Origin: Burkholderia diffusa
GTDB lineage: Bacteria > Pseudomonadota > Gammaproteobacteria > Burkholderiales > Burkholderiaceae
Reading direction: 5' to 3'
Assembly (NCBI RefSeq): GCF_902499115.1
Contig: NZ_CABVPN010000002.1
Span: 295,685-359,684 of the forward strand
DNA length: 64,000 nucleotides
The notes beneath the pieces were generated by a model, which was not told the origin of the DNA, did no database searches, and was given only the letters and a program-made list of their open reading frames with translations. Both the position numbers and the translations under genes were made by a program. Every line of letters begins with the position of its first letter. Position 1 is the first letter of the stretch. Shown here piece after piece: positions 52,149-61,620 of this stretch.

Positions 52149-53656
52149 TACGCGTTGCCCCCGTCCGACGCGAAACCCTTCCACAGCCATTCAGGCAGCC
52201 ACAGCACCAGCAGGCCGACCAGCACGTAGACGGTGCGGCCGCTGAACGAGAACAGCGAGCCCATGTTGAAAATCACGAGCAGCGCGCTGAACACCCACGG
52301 CAGCGGCGCGAAACTGTGCGGGTGTTTCCCGCCGAACAGGCCCGTCGACGCGGTGGCGTCCGTCGCAGCCGCCGTCGCGAGCGCCGGCGTGCCGAAGCGC
52401 TCGGCCAGCGCGCTGCCCGACAGCGGTTGCGCGCGCGACCACACGATCTCCGCGGCGCTGCGCTCGCGCGTCAGTTTGTCCTTCTGCCGACCGTAATCGA
52501 TGATCGACGTGCGATCGCCCACCTGCACGCGCCAGTTGAACGCGCCCACCACGTAGACGACCTCCGATTCATACGCCTCGCGCAGGCGGTAGGTCTTGCC
52601 GCCGTCGGTCACGTCGGACTCGCTGCCGATCGTCGGCCAATGGTCGAGCACCTGCACGCGCTCCCAACGCCCTTCGCTCTGCACGAGCCACAGGAAGCCG
52701 CGCTTCGGGTTCAGCAGCAGGTATTCGTCCCACGTCTCTTCGTCGCCCGGCACGCGGCATCGCATCATGCCGATCACCGTGTACTTCACGCCGTCGAACG
52801 TGCCGATTGCACCGAGCTCCAGCGCACCCTTCACCGATTCGAGCTTGCGCTGCGCCGCGAATACGGTCTGCTGCTCGGCCGTGCACTGCACGCCAGCATG
52901 ACAACTGCCGCACACGACGTAATCGGCCATGTTAGGCGCATAAGACAGCGGCGCGCCGCAGCTCGGGCACGCGAACGGCACCATCTCCGCGCCGCGCTTC
53001 TCGCGCGTATCGGTCTCGGTATCGCGCAACCCGGTGAACGCGAGCGCGTCGAACTCGAGTGCCTCGCCCGAATAGACGGCGGGGCTCCCGCCGTTCGCAT
53101 CGGCGTCGGAATAGTCGAAGGTCGCGAACGCGTTGCCGGTGCGCAGGTCGACGACGCGCGCTTCCCAGCCCGCGTCGACGCGGAACGGCAACTCGCCGTC
53201 GCCGCCCGTGCAGCGCGCGGTGCGCACGTCGGACACGAGAAACGCGCGGCCGCCGTGGTCGATCCGCATGCCCGGTTCCAGCGTGCCGAACGCCGGCCAC
53301 GCGCCGCCGGATGCGTCGTCGGGCTCGCGCACCGTGACCGCATACTGCCCCGACGCATCCGACAGCCAGCCGAACGCGCCGTCGTCGAACACGACGTACC
53401 ACTCGCTCCACGCGCCGGCGTCGTAGGTCATCTGGAGGCGGCCGAGTACCGTGAACGCGCGCTTGCCGTAGCGTCCGGCCGTGCCGATCTGGATCGGCGA
53501 CGCGTCGTCGAGCACCGTGGCCAGCTCGCCGATGCGTTCGACGTCGGTGCCGCGCTTGAGCAGCGTGCTGCGACAGAACGCGCAGACGGCCATCACCGCC
53601 GCCGCCGAGCGAAACTCGACCGGCGCGCCGCACTGGGGGCACGAAGTGCTGAACAT
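52148..53656 (-). CDS. DUF4178 protein with two zinc ribbons and C-terminal membrane helices
   Basis: 502 residues. Zinc ribbon 1 CPQCG (C6, C9) with CAFC (C25, C28), a DUF4178 repeat (IQIGTAGRYGKRAFTVLGRL, WSEWYVVFDDGAFGWLSD), zinc ribbon 2 CPSCG and CGSC near 230-255, and a second DUF4178 repeat (IGTFDGVKYTVIGMMRCRVP, WDEYLLLNPKRGFLWLV). Two C-terminal membrane helices (about 443-490, WVFSALLVIFNMGSLFSFSG and VYVLVGLLVLWLPEWLW). Unknown function. Adjacent to SPFH and DUF350 genes, pointing to a membrane assembly. Confidence 0.85.
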   Translation of the reverse strand: MFSTSCPQCGAPVEFRSAAAVMAVCAFCRSTLLKRGTDVERIGELATVLDDASPIQIGTAGRYGKRAFTVLGRLQMTYDAGAWSEWYVVFDDGAFGWLSDASGQYAVTVREPDDASGGAWPAFGTLEPGMRIDHGGRAFLVSDVRTARCTGGDGELPFRVDAGWEARVVDLRTGNAFATFDYSDADANGGSPAVYSGEALEFDALAFTGLRDTETDTREKRGAEMVPFACPSCGAPLSYAPNMADYVVCGSCHAGVQCTAEQQTVFAAQRKLESVKGALELGAIGTFDGVKYTVIGMMRCRVPGDEETWDEYLLLNPKRGFLWLVQSEGRWERVQVLDHWPTIGSESDVTDGGKTYRLREAYESEVVYVVGAFNWRVQVGDRTSIIDYGRQKDKLTRERSAAEIVWSRAQPLSGSALAERFGTPALATAAATDATASTGLFGGKHPHSFAPLPWVFSALLVIFNMGSLFSFSGRTVYVLVGLLVLWLPEWLWKGFASDGGNA

Positions 53657-53665
53657 GCGCGACGC

Positions 53666-54718
53666 TTACCGGGTGAGCTTCGCGAGGATTTCCGCCTTCG
53701 CGCGCGAATAGTCCTCTTCGGTCACGAGGCCCTTGTCGAGCAACGCCTTCAGTTGTTCGAGACGCTGCACGTAATCGGTTCCTTCGGCCGGTGCGGCCGG
53801 CTGCGCGGCGGCGACCGGTGCCGCAACGGGCGCGGACGGTGCGGCCGGCGCCGGTTGCGCGGCGCCCGCGATCTGGCCGGCCATCGCCTGCCCGATCGCC
53901 GCGCCGGCTGCGAGCCCCGCGCCGACGCCCGCGATGCCGCCCGGGTTCTGCGCCGCCAGCGGGATCGCCTGTGCCGTCTGGTATTGCGTCGCGCGGGCGA
54001 GATCGCCGGCCATCCCCGCGCCGATCCGCAGGTCGAGCGCCTTCTGCAGCTCGGCCGGCAGCGATACGCTTTCGACCGCGAACGCATCGAGCGCGAGGCC
54101 GTAGCGTGTGAACACCGGGACCAGCGCCTCGGCGACGCGTTGCGACAGCAGCGTCTGGTTCGCGGCCATGTCGACGAATGGCACGTCGGCCGAGCCGAAC
54201 GTCGTGCTCATCGCTGTGACGACCAGGTTGCGCAGCTGCTGTTCGAGATCGTCGACCGTGTACTGCGCGCGCGTGCCGCTCACCTCGCGGTGGAATGCGG
54301 CCGCGTCGACGATCCGGTACGAGTAGATGCCGAACGCGCGCACCTGCACGAAGCCGAATTCGCGATCGCGGATCGTCACCGGCTGCGCGGTGCCCCAGCG
54401 CCGGCCGAGCTGCAGCCGCGTGCTGAAGAAGTAGACATCCGACTTGAAAGGCGACTGAAAGAACTTGTCCCAGTTCTTCAGGTACGTAAGCACCGGCAGC
54501 GTGCGCGTTTCCAGCTTGTACAGGCCGGGCTGGAACACGTCGGCGACCTTGCCCTCGTTGACGAAGATCGCGACCTGCGTTTCGCGCACGGTCAGCTGGC
54601 CGCCGTACTGGATCTCCTGGTCTTCCATCGGATAGCGCCAGGCCAGCACGCCGTCGGTGTCTTCCGTCCATTGCAGGACGTCGATGAACTGCTTGCGGAT
54701 AAACGAACCCAGACTCAT
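53666..54718 (-). CDS. SPFH/Band 7 protein with C-terminal SHOCT-like segment
   Basis: 350 residues from ATG at 54718 (GAGGAGACCGAC upstream). MSLGSFIRKQFIDVLQWTED, LAWRYPMEDQEIQYGGQLTV, REFGFVQVRAFGIYSYRIVD and the helical GLALDAFAVESVSLPAELQK are typical of the YdjI/virion-core-like SPFH group. An Ala/Gly/Pro linker follows, then YVQRLEQLKALLDKGLVTEE (SHOCT-like). No N-terminal membrane helix. Likely oligomerises at the membrane with the DUF350 protein. Confidence 0.88.
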   Translation of the reverse strand: MSLGSFIRKQFIDVLQWTEDTDGVLAWRYPMEDQEIQYGGQLTVRETQVAIFVNEGKVADVFQPGLYKLETRTLPVLTYLKNWDKFFQSPFKSDVYFFSTRLQLGRRWGTAQPVTIRDREFGFVQVRAFGIYSYRIVDAAAFHREVSGTRAQYTVDDLEQQLRNLVVTAMSTTFGSADVPFVDMAANQTLLSQRVAEALVPVFTRYGLALDAFAVESVSLPAELQKALDLRIGAGMAGDLARATQYQTAQAIPLAAQNPGGIAGVGAGLAAGAAIGQAMAGQIAGAAQPAPAAPSAPVAAPVAAAQPAAPAEGTDYVQRLEQLKALLDKGLVTEEDYSRAKAEILAKLTR

Positions 54719-54744
54719 GTCGGTCTCCTCGAGCGCGTGGCGCG

Positions 54745-55131
54745 TCAGGTCAGGCAGGCGGCATTGATGATGCCGACGACGAGCGACGCAGTGCCCATCA
54801 GGCCGCCCATCGCGACGTTGCGATCCTCGATCGCATGGTTCATGCCGGGAATCAGGCGGGTCAGCACCGCATAGGTGACGAGCTGCACGGCCATCGCGCC
54901 GACGGCCCACAGCATGACTTCGCCGAGCGTCGAGTTGTGCGCGATGCTGGAGGCGAGCGTCAGGCAGAAGCCGATCAGCGCACCGCCGAACGACAGCGTC
55001 GCGGCCGCGTTGCCGTCGCGGATCAGTGCCAGTTCGTCGAACGGGGTGACCTTCAGGTACACTGCCGCGAACACGAAAAGCAGCACGAACGCCGACAGCA
55101 AATGAACCGCATAAAGATAGGCACTATTCAT
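54745..55131 (-). CDS. DUF350 membrane protein (YjfL-like)
   Basis: 128 residues from ATG at 55131. Four membrane helices: AVHLLSAFVLLFVFAAVYLK, ATLSFGGALIGFCLTLASSI, VMLWAVGAMAVQLVTYAVLT and VAMGGLMGTASLVVGIINAA. Two DUF350 halves. First gene of the minus-strand operon; divergent from the SpeE-like gene by 121 nt. Family role unknown; association with SpeD/SpeE homologues and ATP-grasp genes has been noted in comparative genomics. Confidence 0.86.
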   Translation of the reverse strand: MNSAYLYAVHLLSAFVLLFVFAAVYLKVTPFDELALIRDGNAAATLSFGGALIGFCLTLASSIAHNSTLGEVMLWAVGAMAVQLVTYAVLTRLIPGMNHAIEDRNVAMGGLMGTASLVVGIINAACLT

Positions 55132-55252
55132 TCTTTTCCTCGGATTTTGTGCTCGGTTCGCCGCCCCCTCGCCGGCCGGCCCATGGCGGGCCGCCCTACG
55201 GAAATCCGCGCCAGTATAGCCACATTGACAAGCCCTGCACAACGGACGCGCC

Positions 55253-56767
55253 ATGCTGCATAAGCGCGCGCTCGTCCTGTCGATCCTCGTGCTCGCGTCG
55301 TGCGGGCTCGGCTACGAACTGATCAGCAGCGCGCTGTCGAGCTACCTGCTCGGCGATTCGATCCTGCAGTTCTCGTCGGTGATCGGCTGCTACCTGTTCG
55401 CGATGGGGATCGGCTCGTGGCTCGCGAAGTTCGTCGAGGACGACGACGTGCTCGACCGCTTCGTCGACATCGAGCTGCTCGTCGGCCTGCTCGGCGGCGT
55501 GTCGGCAGCGCTCCTTTTCGCGGTGTTCGCGTGGCTGGCCGCGCCGTTCCGCGCGGCGCTCTATGCGCTCGTGCTCGCGCTCGGCCTGCTGATCGGGATG
55601 GAGATCCCGCTCGTGATGCGCGCGTTCCAGCAGCGCCGCCAGGCGTTTCGCCATACCGTCAGCGAGGTGCTGACCTTCGACTATCTCGGCTCGCTCGCCG
55701 TGTCGCTGATCTTCCCGCTCGTGCTCGCGCCGCGTCTCGGCCTGTTGCGCACGAGCTTTCTGTTCGGGCTACTGAACGCATTCGTCGCGCTGTGGACCAC
55801 GCACCTGTTCCGCGACGAGATCCGCAACGTGCGCGGCAAGCTGATGCGCGCGTCGCTCGTGATCGGACTGCTCGTCGCCGGCTTCGCGCTGTCGGACCGC
55901 ATCACACACTGGGCCGAGCACGGCGTATACGGCGACGAGACGATCTATTCCGAAACGACGCCATACCAGCGCATCGTGCTCACGCAATGGCACGACGACA
56001 TGCGGCTGTACCTGAACGGCAACCTGCAGTTCTCGTCGCGTGACGAGCATCGCTATCACGAGGCGCTGATCCATCCGACGATCGAGGCGCTGCCGTGGGC
56101 GAAACGCGTGCTCGTGCTCGGCGGCGGCGACGGCCTCGCGGTGCGCGAACTGCTCAAGCACCGCAACCTCGAACGGATCACGCTCGTCGATCTCGACCCC
56201 GCGATGACGAAGCTGTTCTCGACCTCCGCGCCGCTCGTGAAACTGAACCAGGGCGCATTGAAGGACCCGCGCGTGCAGGTGATCAACGACGACGCGGTGC
56301 GCTGGCTCGAATCGAATGCCGACGTCTACGACGCGATCGTCGTCGACTTCCCCGATCCGACCAACTTCGGGCTCGGCCGGCTGTATTCGGTGCCGGTGTT
56401 CCGGCTGCTCGCCCGCCACCTGTCGGAAAACGGCTATGCGGTGATCCAGTCGACGTCGCCGTACTTCGCGCCGCACGCGTACTGGACGATCATCGCGACG
56501 CTGCACGAAGCCGGGCTCAACACGTGGCCGTACCATTGCTACGTGCCGTCGTTCGGCGACTGGGGCTTCGTGATCGCGGGCAAGCGCCGCGACTTCACCG
56601 TGCCGACGCGCTATTCGGTGCCGACGCGCTGGCTCGACGCGCAGACGGCCGCCGAGATGTTCCATTTCCCGGCCGACATGCCGGCGCTGCCGATGTCGCC
56701 GAACGAACTCAACGACCAGCCGCTCGTGCGCCGCTTCGACGACGACTGGAAGCACGTGCTGCGCTGA
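55253..56767 (+). CDS. Membrane-anchored spermidine-synthase-like aminopropyltransferase
   Basis: 504 residues. Residues 1-215 form about seven membrane helices (LVLSILVLASCGLGYELISS, YLFAMGIGSWLAKF, LVVG-type segments). The C-terminal half is a spermidine synthase: NLQFSSRDEHRYHEALIHP (258-276), GGGDGLAVRELL (290-301), VDLDPAM and the catalytic-region VVDFPDPTNFGLGRLYS. Predicted to transfer an aminopropyl group from decarboxylated AdoMet (made by the divergent speD) at the membrane. Overlaps the FAD oxidoreductase start (TGATG). Confidence 0.9.
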   Translation: MLHKRALVLSILVLASCGLGYELISSALSSYLLGDSILQFSSVIGCYLFAMGIGSWLAKFVEDDDVLDRFVDIELLVGLLGGVSAALLFAVFAWLAAPFRAALYALVLALGLLIGMEIPLVMRAFQQRRQAFRHTVSEVLTFDYLGSLAVSLIFPLVLAPRLGLLRTSFLFGLLNAFVALWTTHLFRDEIRNVRGKLMRASLVIGLLVAGFALSDRITHWAEHGVYGDETIYSETTPYQRIVLTQWHDDMRLYLNGNLQFSSRDEHRYHEALIHPTIEALPWAKRVLVLGGGDGLAVRELLKHRNLERITLVDLDPAMTKLFSTSAPLVKLNQGALKDPRVQVINDDAVRWLESNADVYDAIVVDFPDPTNFGLGRLYSVPVFRLLARHLSENGYAVIQSTSPYFAPHAYWTIIATLHEAGLNTWPYHCYVPSFGDWGFVIAGKRRDFTVPTRYSVPTRWLDAQTAAEMFHFPADMPALPMSPNELNDQPLVRRFDDDWKHVLR

Positions 56768-58386
56768 TGGATCGCCGCACGTTCCTCCTCGCGTCCGCGG
56801 CCGCGTCGCTCGCCGCGTGCGGCCGCACCGGCTGGATCGAGACGACGCCGCGCGTCGGCTACCCCGGCATGCGCGAAGGTCACGCGCTGCGAGATCACGC
56901 AGCGCTGCCACCGCCGTCCGGCACGATCGAGACCGACGTCGCGATCCTCGGCGCGGGCGCGGCCGGCCTGTCGTGTGCGTGGCAGCTTGCGCGCGCCGGT
57001 CACACGCGCTTCGTCGTGCTCGCCGGCCCCGAATTCGGCGGCAATATGGCCGGCGGCCGCTTCGGCGAGCTCGGCTATCCGAAGGGCGCACACTACCTGC
57101 CGCTGCCCTCGCTCGAATCCGCGCATCTGCGCGACATGCTCGCCGATCTCGGCGTGATCGAATCGGCGCCGTTCTCCGCGCACCCCGCATACGACGAACG
57201 CGCGCTCGTGCACGCGCCCGACGAACGGCTGTTCATAGCCGGCCAGTGGCAGGACGGCATCGTGCCGACGACCGGCCTCGACGACGCCGCGCTCGCGCAG
57301 CAAACACGCTTCTTCGCATACACCGACAGTTTGCGCACCGCGCGCGGCGCGGACGGCCGCAAGGTGTTCTGCATCCCGATCGCTGAATCGTCGCGCGACC
57401 CGCGCTGGCGCGCGCTCGACCGGCGTTCGTTCAAACAGTGGCTGCTCGACGAGCGCTACACCGCGAGCGCGCTGCACTGGTACCTGAACTACTGCTGCCG
57501 CGACGATTACGGCGCGGGCTACGAGCACGTGTCCGCGTGGGCCGGCCTGCACTACTTCTCGTCGCGCGGCGCTCACGCGAGCGATGCGGGCGACGGCGCG
57601 GTGCTGACCTGGCCCGACGGACTGCACACGATGGCGACGAAGCTGAGCGACTCGATCACCGCGCGCACCGGCTCGAACGCATGGTCGCGGGACGGCTTCG
57701 CCGTTCGCGCGACCGAACGCAACGGCGGCGTCGACGTGCTGTGCGCGCGCGTCGCCGACGACGGAACGCTGACGACGTTCACGCTGAAGGCGCGGCGGGT
57801 CGTCAGCGCGATGCCGCTGTTCGTCGCGGCGCGCGTGTTTCCGCAGCTTCACGCATACGGCTTCGATCCCGTGCGCGACCTGCCGCCGCGCGCGCCGTGG
57901 CTCGTGTCCAATTTCCTGCTCGACGGGATGCCGGCCGAGGAAGCCGGCGTGCCGCTCGCATGGGACAACGTCGTCTACGACGGCGCGGGGCTCGGCTATG
58001 TCGTGTCGACGCACCAGCTGATCCGGATGTCGCCGCCGACGCGTTCGGTGTTCTCCGCCTATCAGGCGCTGAACGCGCGCTCGCCGGACGACACGCGTCG
58101 CTGGCTCGCGCAGGCGAAACCCGACGCGCTGCGCGAGCAGGCGGCGATCGACCTGCAGGCCGTGTACGGACGCGAGCTGTGGAAACATGCGACCGCGCTC
58201 GAGATCACCGTGCGCGGCCACGCGATGGCGACGCCCGACGTCGGTTTCCTGAGCCGGCCGGGGCTGCTCGCGCTGCGCGAGGCAGACGGCCCCGTCGTGT
58301 TCGCGCACGCTGATCTGTCCGGGCTGTCGCTGTTCGAGGAAGCGTCGTACTGGGGCATGCTCGCCGCCCGGCGCATGCTCGCCTGA
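56767..58386 (+). CDS. Exported FAD-dependent oxidoreductase (amine-oxidase-like)
   Basis: 539 residues. N-terminus DRRTFLLASAAASLAAC combines a Tat-like RR motif with a lipobox (Cys18). FAD-binding Rossmann motif VAILGAGAAGLSC (58-70), GGNMAGGRFGELGYPKGAHY and WPDGLHTMATKL; the C-terminal FAD segment is VVFAHADLSGLSLFEEASYW. Likely oxidises an amine or a polyamine-modified product outside the cytoplasm. Translationally coupled to the SpeE-like gene. Confidence 0.82.
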   Translation: MDRRTFLLASAAASLAACGRTGWIETTPRVGYPGMREGHALRDHAALPPPSGTIETDVAILGAGAAGLSCAWQLARAGHTRFVVLAGPEFGGNMAGGRFGELGYPKGAHYLPLPSLESAHLRDMLADLGVIESAPFSAHPAYDERALVHAPDERLFIAGQWQDGIVPTTGLDDAALAQQTRFFAYTDSLRTARGADGRKVFCIPIAESSRDPRWRALDRRSFKQWLLDERYTASALHWYLNYCCRDDYGAGYEHVSAWAGLHYFSSRGAHASDAGDGAVLTWPDGLHTMATKLSDSITARTGSNAWSRDGFAVRATERNGGVDVLCARVADDGTLTTFTLKARRVVSAMPLFVAARVFPQLHAYGFDPVRDLPPRAPWLVSNFLLDGMPAEEAGVPLAWDNVVYDGAGLGYVVSTHQLIRMSPPTRSVFSAYQALNARSPDDTRRWLAQAKPDALREQAAIDLQAVYGRELWKHATALEITVRGHAMATPDVGFLSRPGLLALREADGPVVFAHADLSGLSLFEEASYWGMLAARRMLA

Positions 58387-58428
58387 TTGCCGGCTCGCGC
58401 CTTCCGTGCGGCAGTGGTCATTGCGTCA

Positions 58429-58456
58429 TTGCGGCGCCGCCGGCAACCGCTATAAT
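58429..58456 (+). promoter_or_regulatory. Sigma-70-like promoter of the amidase gene
   Basis: TTGCGG (58429-58434), 16-nt spacer, perfect TATAAT (58451-58456). Predicted start near 58463, about 52 nt before the amidase ATG. Confidence 0.6.
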
Positions 58457-58514
58457 CGCGCGACATTCCGACTGCATTGAGCAGGCCGACGGTGCGCGCC
58501 ATGCGACGCACCGC

Positions 58515-59297
58515 ATGTCCTCCTCGACAACAATAATGACAAACCGAACCGTTCGACGCCTTCGCCCGTTCGTGCGCGCCGCCGCGCACCTGCTCGCGTG
58601 CGCCCCGCTGCTGGGCGTGCCGCCGGCGCTGCATGCGGCCGATGCCGCAAGCCCGGATACGCAGCCGGCCTCCGGCCGCTACGTCGTCGTCGACACCGGC
58701 CATACGCCGGCCCACCCGGGTGCCACCGGCGCCAGCGGCCGCGTCGAATACCGGTACAACCTCGACCTGTCCACCGCCGTCGCGGAAAAGCTCGCCGCGC
58801 ACGGCGATCGCGTGCTGCGCACGTCGGCCGACGGCCGCGAGATCGCGCTCGACCAGCGCTCGACGCAGGCGCCCGACGCGAACCTGTTCGTGTCGATCCA
58901 TCACGATTCGATGCAGCAGCAGTTCATCGACGCGGGGCGGCAACGCGAATTCCGCGGTTTCGCCGTGTTCGTGTCAGAGCGCAATCCGCACTACGCGGAA
59001 AGCCTGCGTTGCGCAAAGGCGATCGCCGAGCGGCTGGTCGCGGCCGGTGAACGTCCGTCGCTGTATCACGCGCAGCCGGTCAAGGGCGAGAACCGTCCGC
59101 TGATCGATCCGCAACTCGGCATCCACCGCTTCGATGATCTCGTCGTCCTGCGCACCGCGCCGGTTCCGGCCGTGCTGGTCGAGGCCGGCGTGATCGTCAA
59201 TCCCGACGAGGAAAAGCGGCTCGCGCAGCGCGAAACGATCCAGCGCCTCGCCACCGCGATCGCGAGCGGGATCGACGTCTGTACGGCGACCAGGTAA
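58515..59297 (+). CDS. N-acetylmuramoyl-L-alanine amidase (Amidase_3)
   Basis: 260 residues from ATG at 58515 (ATG at 58536 also possible). Signal peptide ending ALHAAD. Zinc site: YVVVDTGHTPAHPGATGA (His), GRVEYRYNLDL (Glu), LFVSIHHDS (His). The catalytic Glu region is PAVLVEAGVIVNPDEEKRLA. Hydrolyses the MurNAc-L-Ala bond in the periplasm. The next gene encodes an LprI-like protein. No AMIN or LysM targeting domain. Confidence 0.92.
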   Translation: MSSSTTIMTNRTVRRLRPFVRAAAHLLACAPLLGVPPALHAADAASPDTQPASGRYVVVDTGHTPAHPGATGASGRVEYRYNLDLSTAVAEKLAAHGDRVLRTSADGREIALDQRSTQAPDANLFVSIHHDSMQQQFIDAGRQREFRGFAVFVSERNPHYAESLRCAKAIAERLVAAGERPSLYHAQPVKGENRPLIDPQLGIHRFDDLVVLRTAPVPAVLVEAGVIVNPDEEKRLAQRETIQRLATAIASGIDVCTATR

Positions 59298-59347
59298 AGG
59301 TAACGCCCGTTGGTTTCAACGGTTTTCACCCAGTGAGGAGGAGTCCC

Positions 59348-59737
59348 ATGAAGAAGAAGAATCTGCTCGTTTCCTGCGCGCTGCTTGCGCTCGCCGTGCC
59401 GTTCGCCGCGCATGCGGCCGGCTGCGGTAAACCGCGCAGCGCGTTCGACCAGGTGTACTGCAGCAGCAACGAGTTCTCGCAGCTCGACCGCGAACTGAAC
59501 GACGAGTACGGCCGCGTGCGCAAGCAGTTGAGCGGCGACCAGCAGGCCAAGCTGAAGACGGGCCAGCTCGCGTGGATGAAGCAGCGCGACGACCGCTGCA
59601 GCGAAACGCGCGACGACGGCTATCTCGTGAACCTGCAATGCGCGATCGACTTCACGCAATCGCGCCTGTCGTTCCTGCGCGAACGCGAGCGCGAGTGCTC
59701 GAGCACGGGGTGTGTGACGGCGAAGCTCGGGGAGTAA
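59348..59737 (+). CDS. LprI/DUF1311-family protein
   Basis: 129 residues from ATG at 59348 (GAGGAGGAGTCCC upstream). Signal peptide about 1-23 (LLVSCALLALAVPFAAHA). The LprI-N motif set: CGKPRSAFDQVYCSSNEFSQ, LDRELNDEYGRVRKQL, TGQLAWMKQRDDRC. Six Cys. Family members inhibit lysozyme in mycobacteria; the role in proteobacteria is unclear. Lies 50 nt after the amidase on the same strand. Confidence 0.85.
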   Translation: MKKKNLLVSCALLALAVPFAAHAAGCGKPRSAFDQVYCSSNEFSQLDRELNDEYGRVRKQLSGDQQAKLKTGQLAWMKQRDDRCSETRDDGYLVNLQCAIDFTQSRLSFLRERERECSSTGCVTAKLGE

Positions 59738-59840
59738 GGGCTGCTCGGGTGCCGTGCCGTGAGCCGATTCGCGGTGCGGTACCTTCTTGCTTGCACCATC
59801 CGTGATTCGGAAATCCGATGGCATATCGACGACATCGAAC

Positions 59841-60116
59841 ATGACGACGATCGACATCCGCGCCGCAACGTCCGTCGATGCACGGGCCATCGCCGAAATC
59901 CACGTCGCATCGTGGCGCGCAACCTATCCGGGCATCATGCCTGCCTCGTACCTCGCCGGTCTGTCGGTCCAACTGCGCACCACCGCCTGGCGCGACGTGC
60001 TCGACGCCGGACGGCCACATGTCGCACTCGCGTACGCGGAAGGCTGACCGAGAGGCTGGATTGCCTATGGTCAGACGCGCGACTCCGACAAGGATTCCGC
60101 CTGGGGCGAAGTCACG
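59841..60116 (+). pseudogene. GNAT acetyltransferase remnant
   Basis: From ATG at 59841 the frame encodes a GNAT N-terminus (IDIRAATSVDARAIAEIHVA, SWRATYPGIMPASYLAGLSV). It stops at TGA (60045-60047) right after LAYAEG. The same frame then continues with GWIAYGQTRDSDKDSAWGEV, the next stretch of the same family, before losing similarity at the 3' end of puuA. The C-terminal half with the CoA site is missing. A broken gene with an in-frame stop and 3' truncation. Confidence 0.75.
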
Positions 60117-60126
60117 CGTCGCGTCG

Positions 60127-61473
60127 TCACAGGAACCACCGATACTCCCGCGCCCCGATCTCGTTGCGAAAATCCAGCTCCTCCTGCCGCTTGTTCTCGC
60201 AATACACCATCACGAATTCACTGCCGAGCCCTTCACGCACGGCCGCGTGATCCTGCATCGCCGCGACGGCCGACAGCATCTCCTTCGGAAAATCGATCCC
60301 GCTGCCGCGATCGACGTTCAGCGGCGCGATCGGCTCGATCCGTGCGTCGAGCCCGTGCTCCATCCCGCTGAGGATCGCCGCGAGCACGAGGTACGGATTC
60401 GCGTCCGCGCTCGCGAGCCGATGCTCGATCCGCAGATTGCGCGCATCCGATTCCGGAATCCGGATGCACGCGTCGCGATCCTCGAAGCCCCAGCTTGCAC
60501 GGCTCGCCGCGTTCACCATCGATCCATAGCGCCGGAACGCATTGTGATTCGGCGCGAACACCGGCATGCAGTGCGGCAGCAGCTCGAGGCAGCCGGCCAC
60601 CGCATGCCGTAGCGGCCGCTGCCCATCCGCGGCGAGCAGGTTGCGGCCCGCGTCGTCGTATAGGCTCACGTGCACATGCATCCCGCTGCCCGGCGCATGC
60701 AGATACGGCTTGCCCATGAAGCTCGCGCGATAGCCGTGCTGCAACGCGACGCCGCGCGTGCTGCGGCAGAACAGCGCCGACCAGTCGGCCGCGCGCAACG
60801 CGTCGTCGGTATGGCCGAAGTTGATCTCGAACTGGCCGGGCCCGAGCTCGGCCGTGATCACCGTCGCGTCGACACCCTGCTCGCACGCGGCCTCGACCAT
60901 CTCGTGCAGCACGTCGGAAAACCGCGACAGGCGTTCGATGTGCATGTTCGGCTGGTCGTCGCGGTCGTCGCTCAAGCGATCGCGCGGATACTGCGGCATC
61001 CCGTCCGCGAGCTGCGCGGCGAACAGATAGAACTCGAGCTCGAACGCGACGACCGGCCGGATACCGCGTGCCGCGAACCGCCGCAGCACGCGCGCCAGCA
61101 CTTCGCGCGGCTCGAACTCGATCGGCGCATCCGTGCCATCGGAGCTGATCAGCATCTGCGCGAGCGGCTTCCGCTCCCAGCGCACCGGCTTCAGCGTGCC
61201 GGGAATCAGGCGACGCGGCGCGTCCGGGTCGCCGTCGTTGAAGCAGTAATCGCCGATCTTGTAGAGGCCGCCCTGCGTGCCGAGCAGCACGCAGTTCTGC
61301 GGCAGCTTCAGCAGCGAACCCGACGCGACCTTCTCGAGCGCATCGATCGGATAGCGCTTGCCGTAGAAATGGCCCGGCAGGTCGAGACAGATCAGGTCGA
61401 CATAACCGATCTCGGGATGCGCCTGCCGGAATGCGCGGATTTCATCGACCAGCACGGGAACGACGTCAGCCAT
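60127..61473 (-). CDS. puuA: Gamma-glutamylputrescine synthetase (glutamine synthetase family)
   Basis: 448 residues. Type I glutamine-synthetase fold: DLICLDLPGHFYGKRYPID, VAFELEFYLFAA, ITAELGPGQFEINFGHTDD, SFMGKPYLHAPGSGMHVHVS, PNHNAFRRYGSMVNAASRAS and RIEHRLASADANPYLVLAAI. The PuuA clade is supported by adjacent puuB- and puuR-like genes. Ligates glutamate to putrescine or another amine with ATP. Confidence 0.9.
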   Translation of the reverse strand: MADVVPVLVDEIRAFRQAHPEIGYVDLICLDLPGHFYGKRYPIDALEKVASGSLLKLPQNCVLLGTQGGLYKIGDYCFNDGDPDAPRRLIPGTLKPVRWERKPLAQMLISSDGTDAPIEFEPREVLARVLRRFAARGIRPVVAFELEFYLFAAQLADGMPQYPRDRLSDDRDDQPNMHIERLSRFSDVLHEMVEAACEQGVDATVITAELGPGQFEINFGHTDDALRAADWSALFCRSTRGVALQHGYRASFMGKPYLHAPGSGMHVHVSLYDDAGRNLLAADGQRPLRHAVAGCLELLPHCMPVFAPNHNAFRRYGSMVNAASRASWGFEDRDACIRIPESDARNLRIEHRLASADANPYLVLAAILSGMEHGLDARIEPIAPLNVDRGSGIDFPKEMLSAVAAMQDHAAVREGLGSEFVMVYCENKRQEELDFRNEIGAREYRWFL

Positions 61474-61620
61474 GTCTCATCCTTTCCATGTCTTGTATGG
61501 CGGTGCCGCTACGCGGCGAACCGGACTCACCGGCATGCGGCACGTCACATGCCCGATATCGGTCAGTACTGCAAACCGGCAACACGGCGAAACGGCCCCT
61601 CGGGCCGCCGGCCGACAAAC

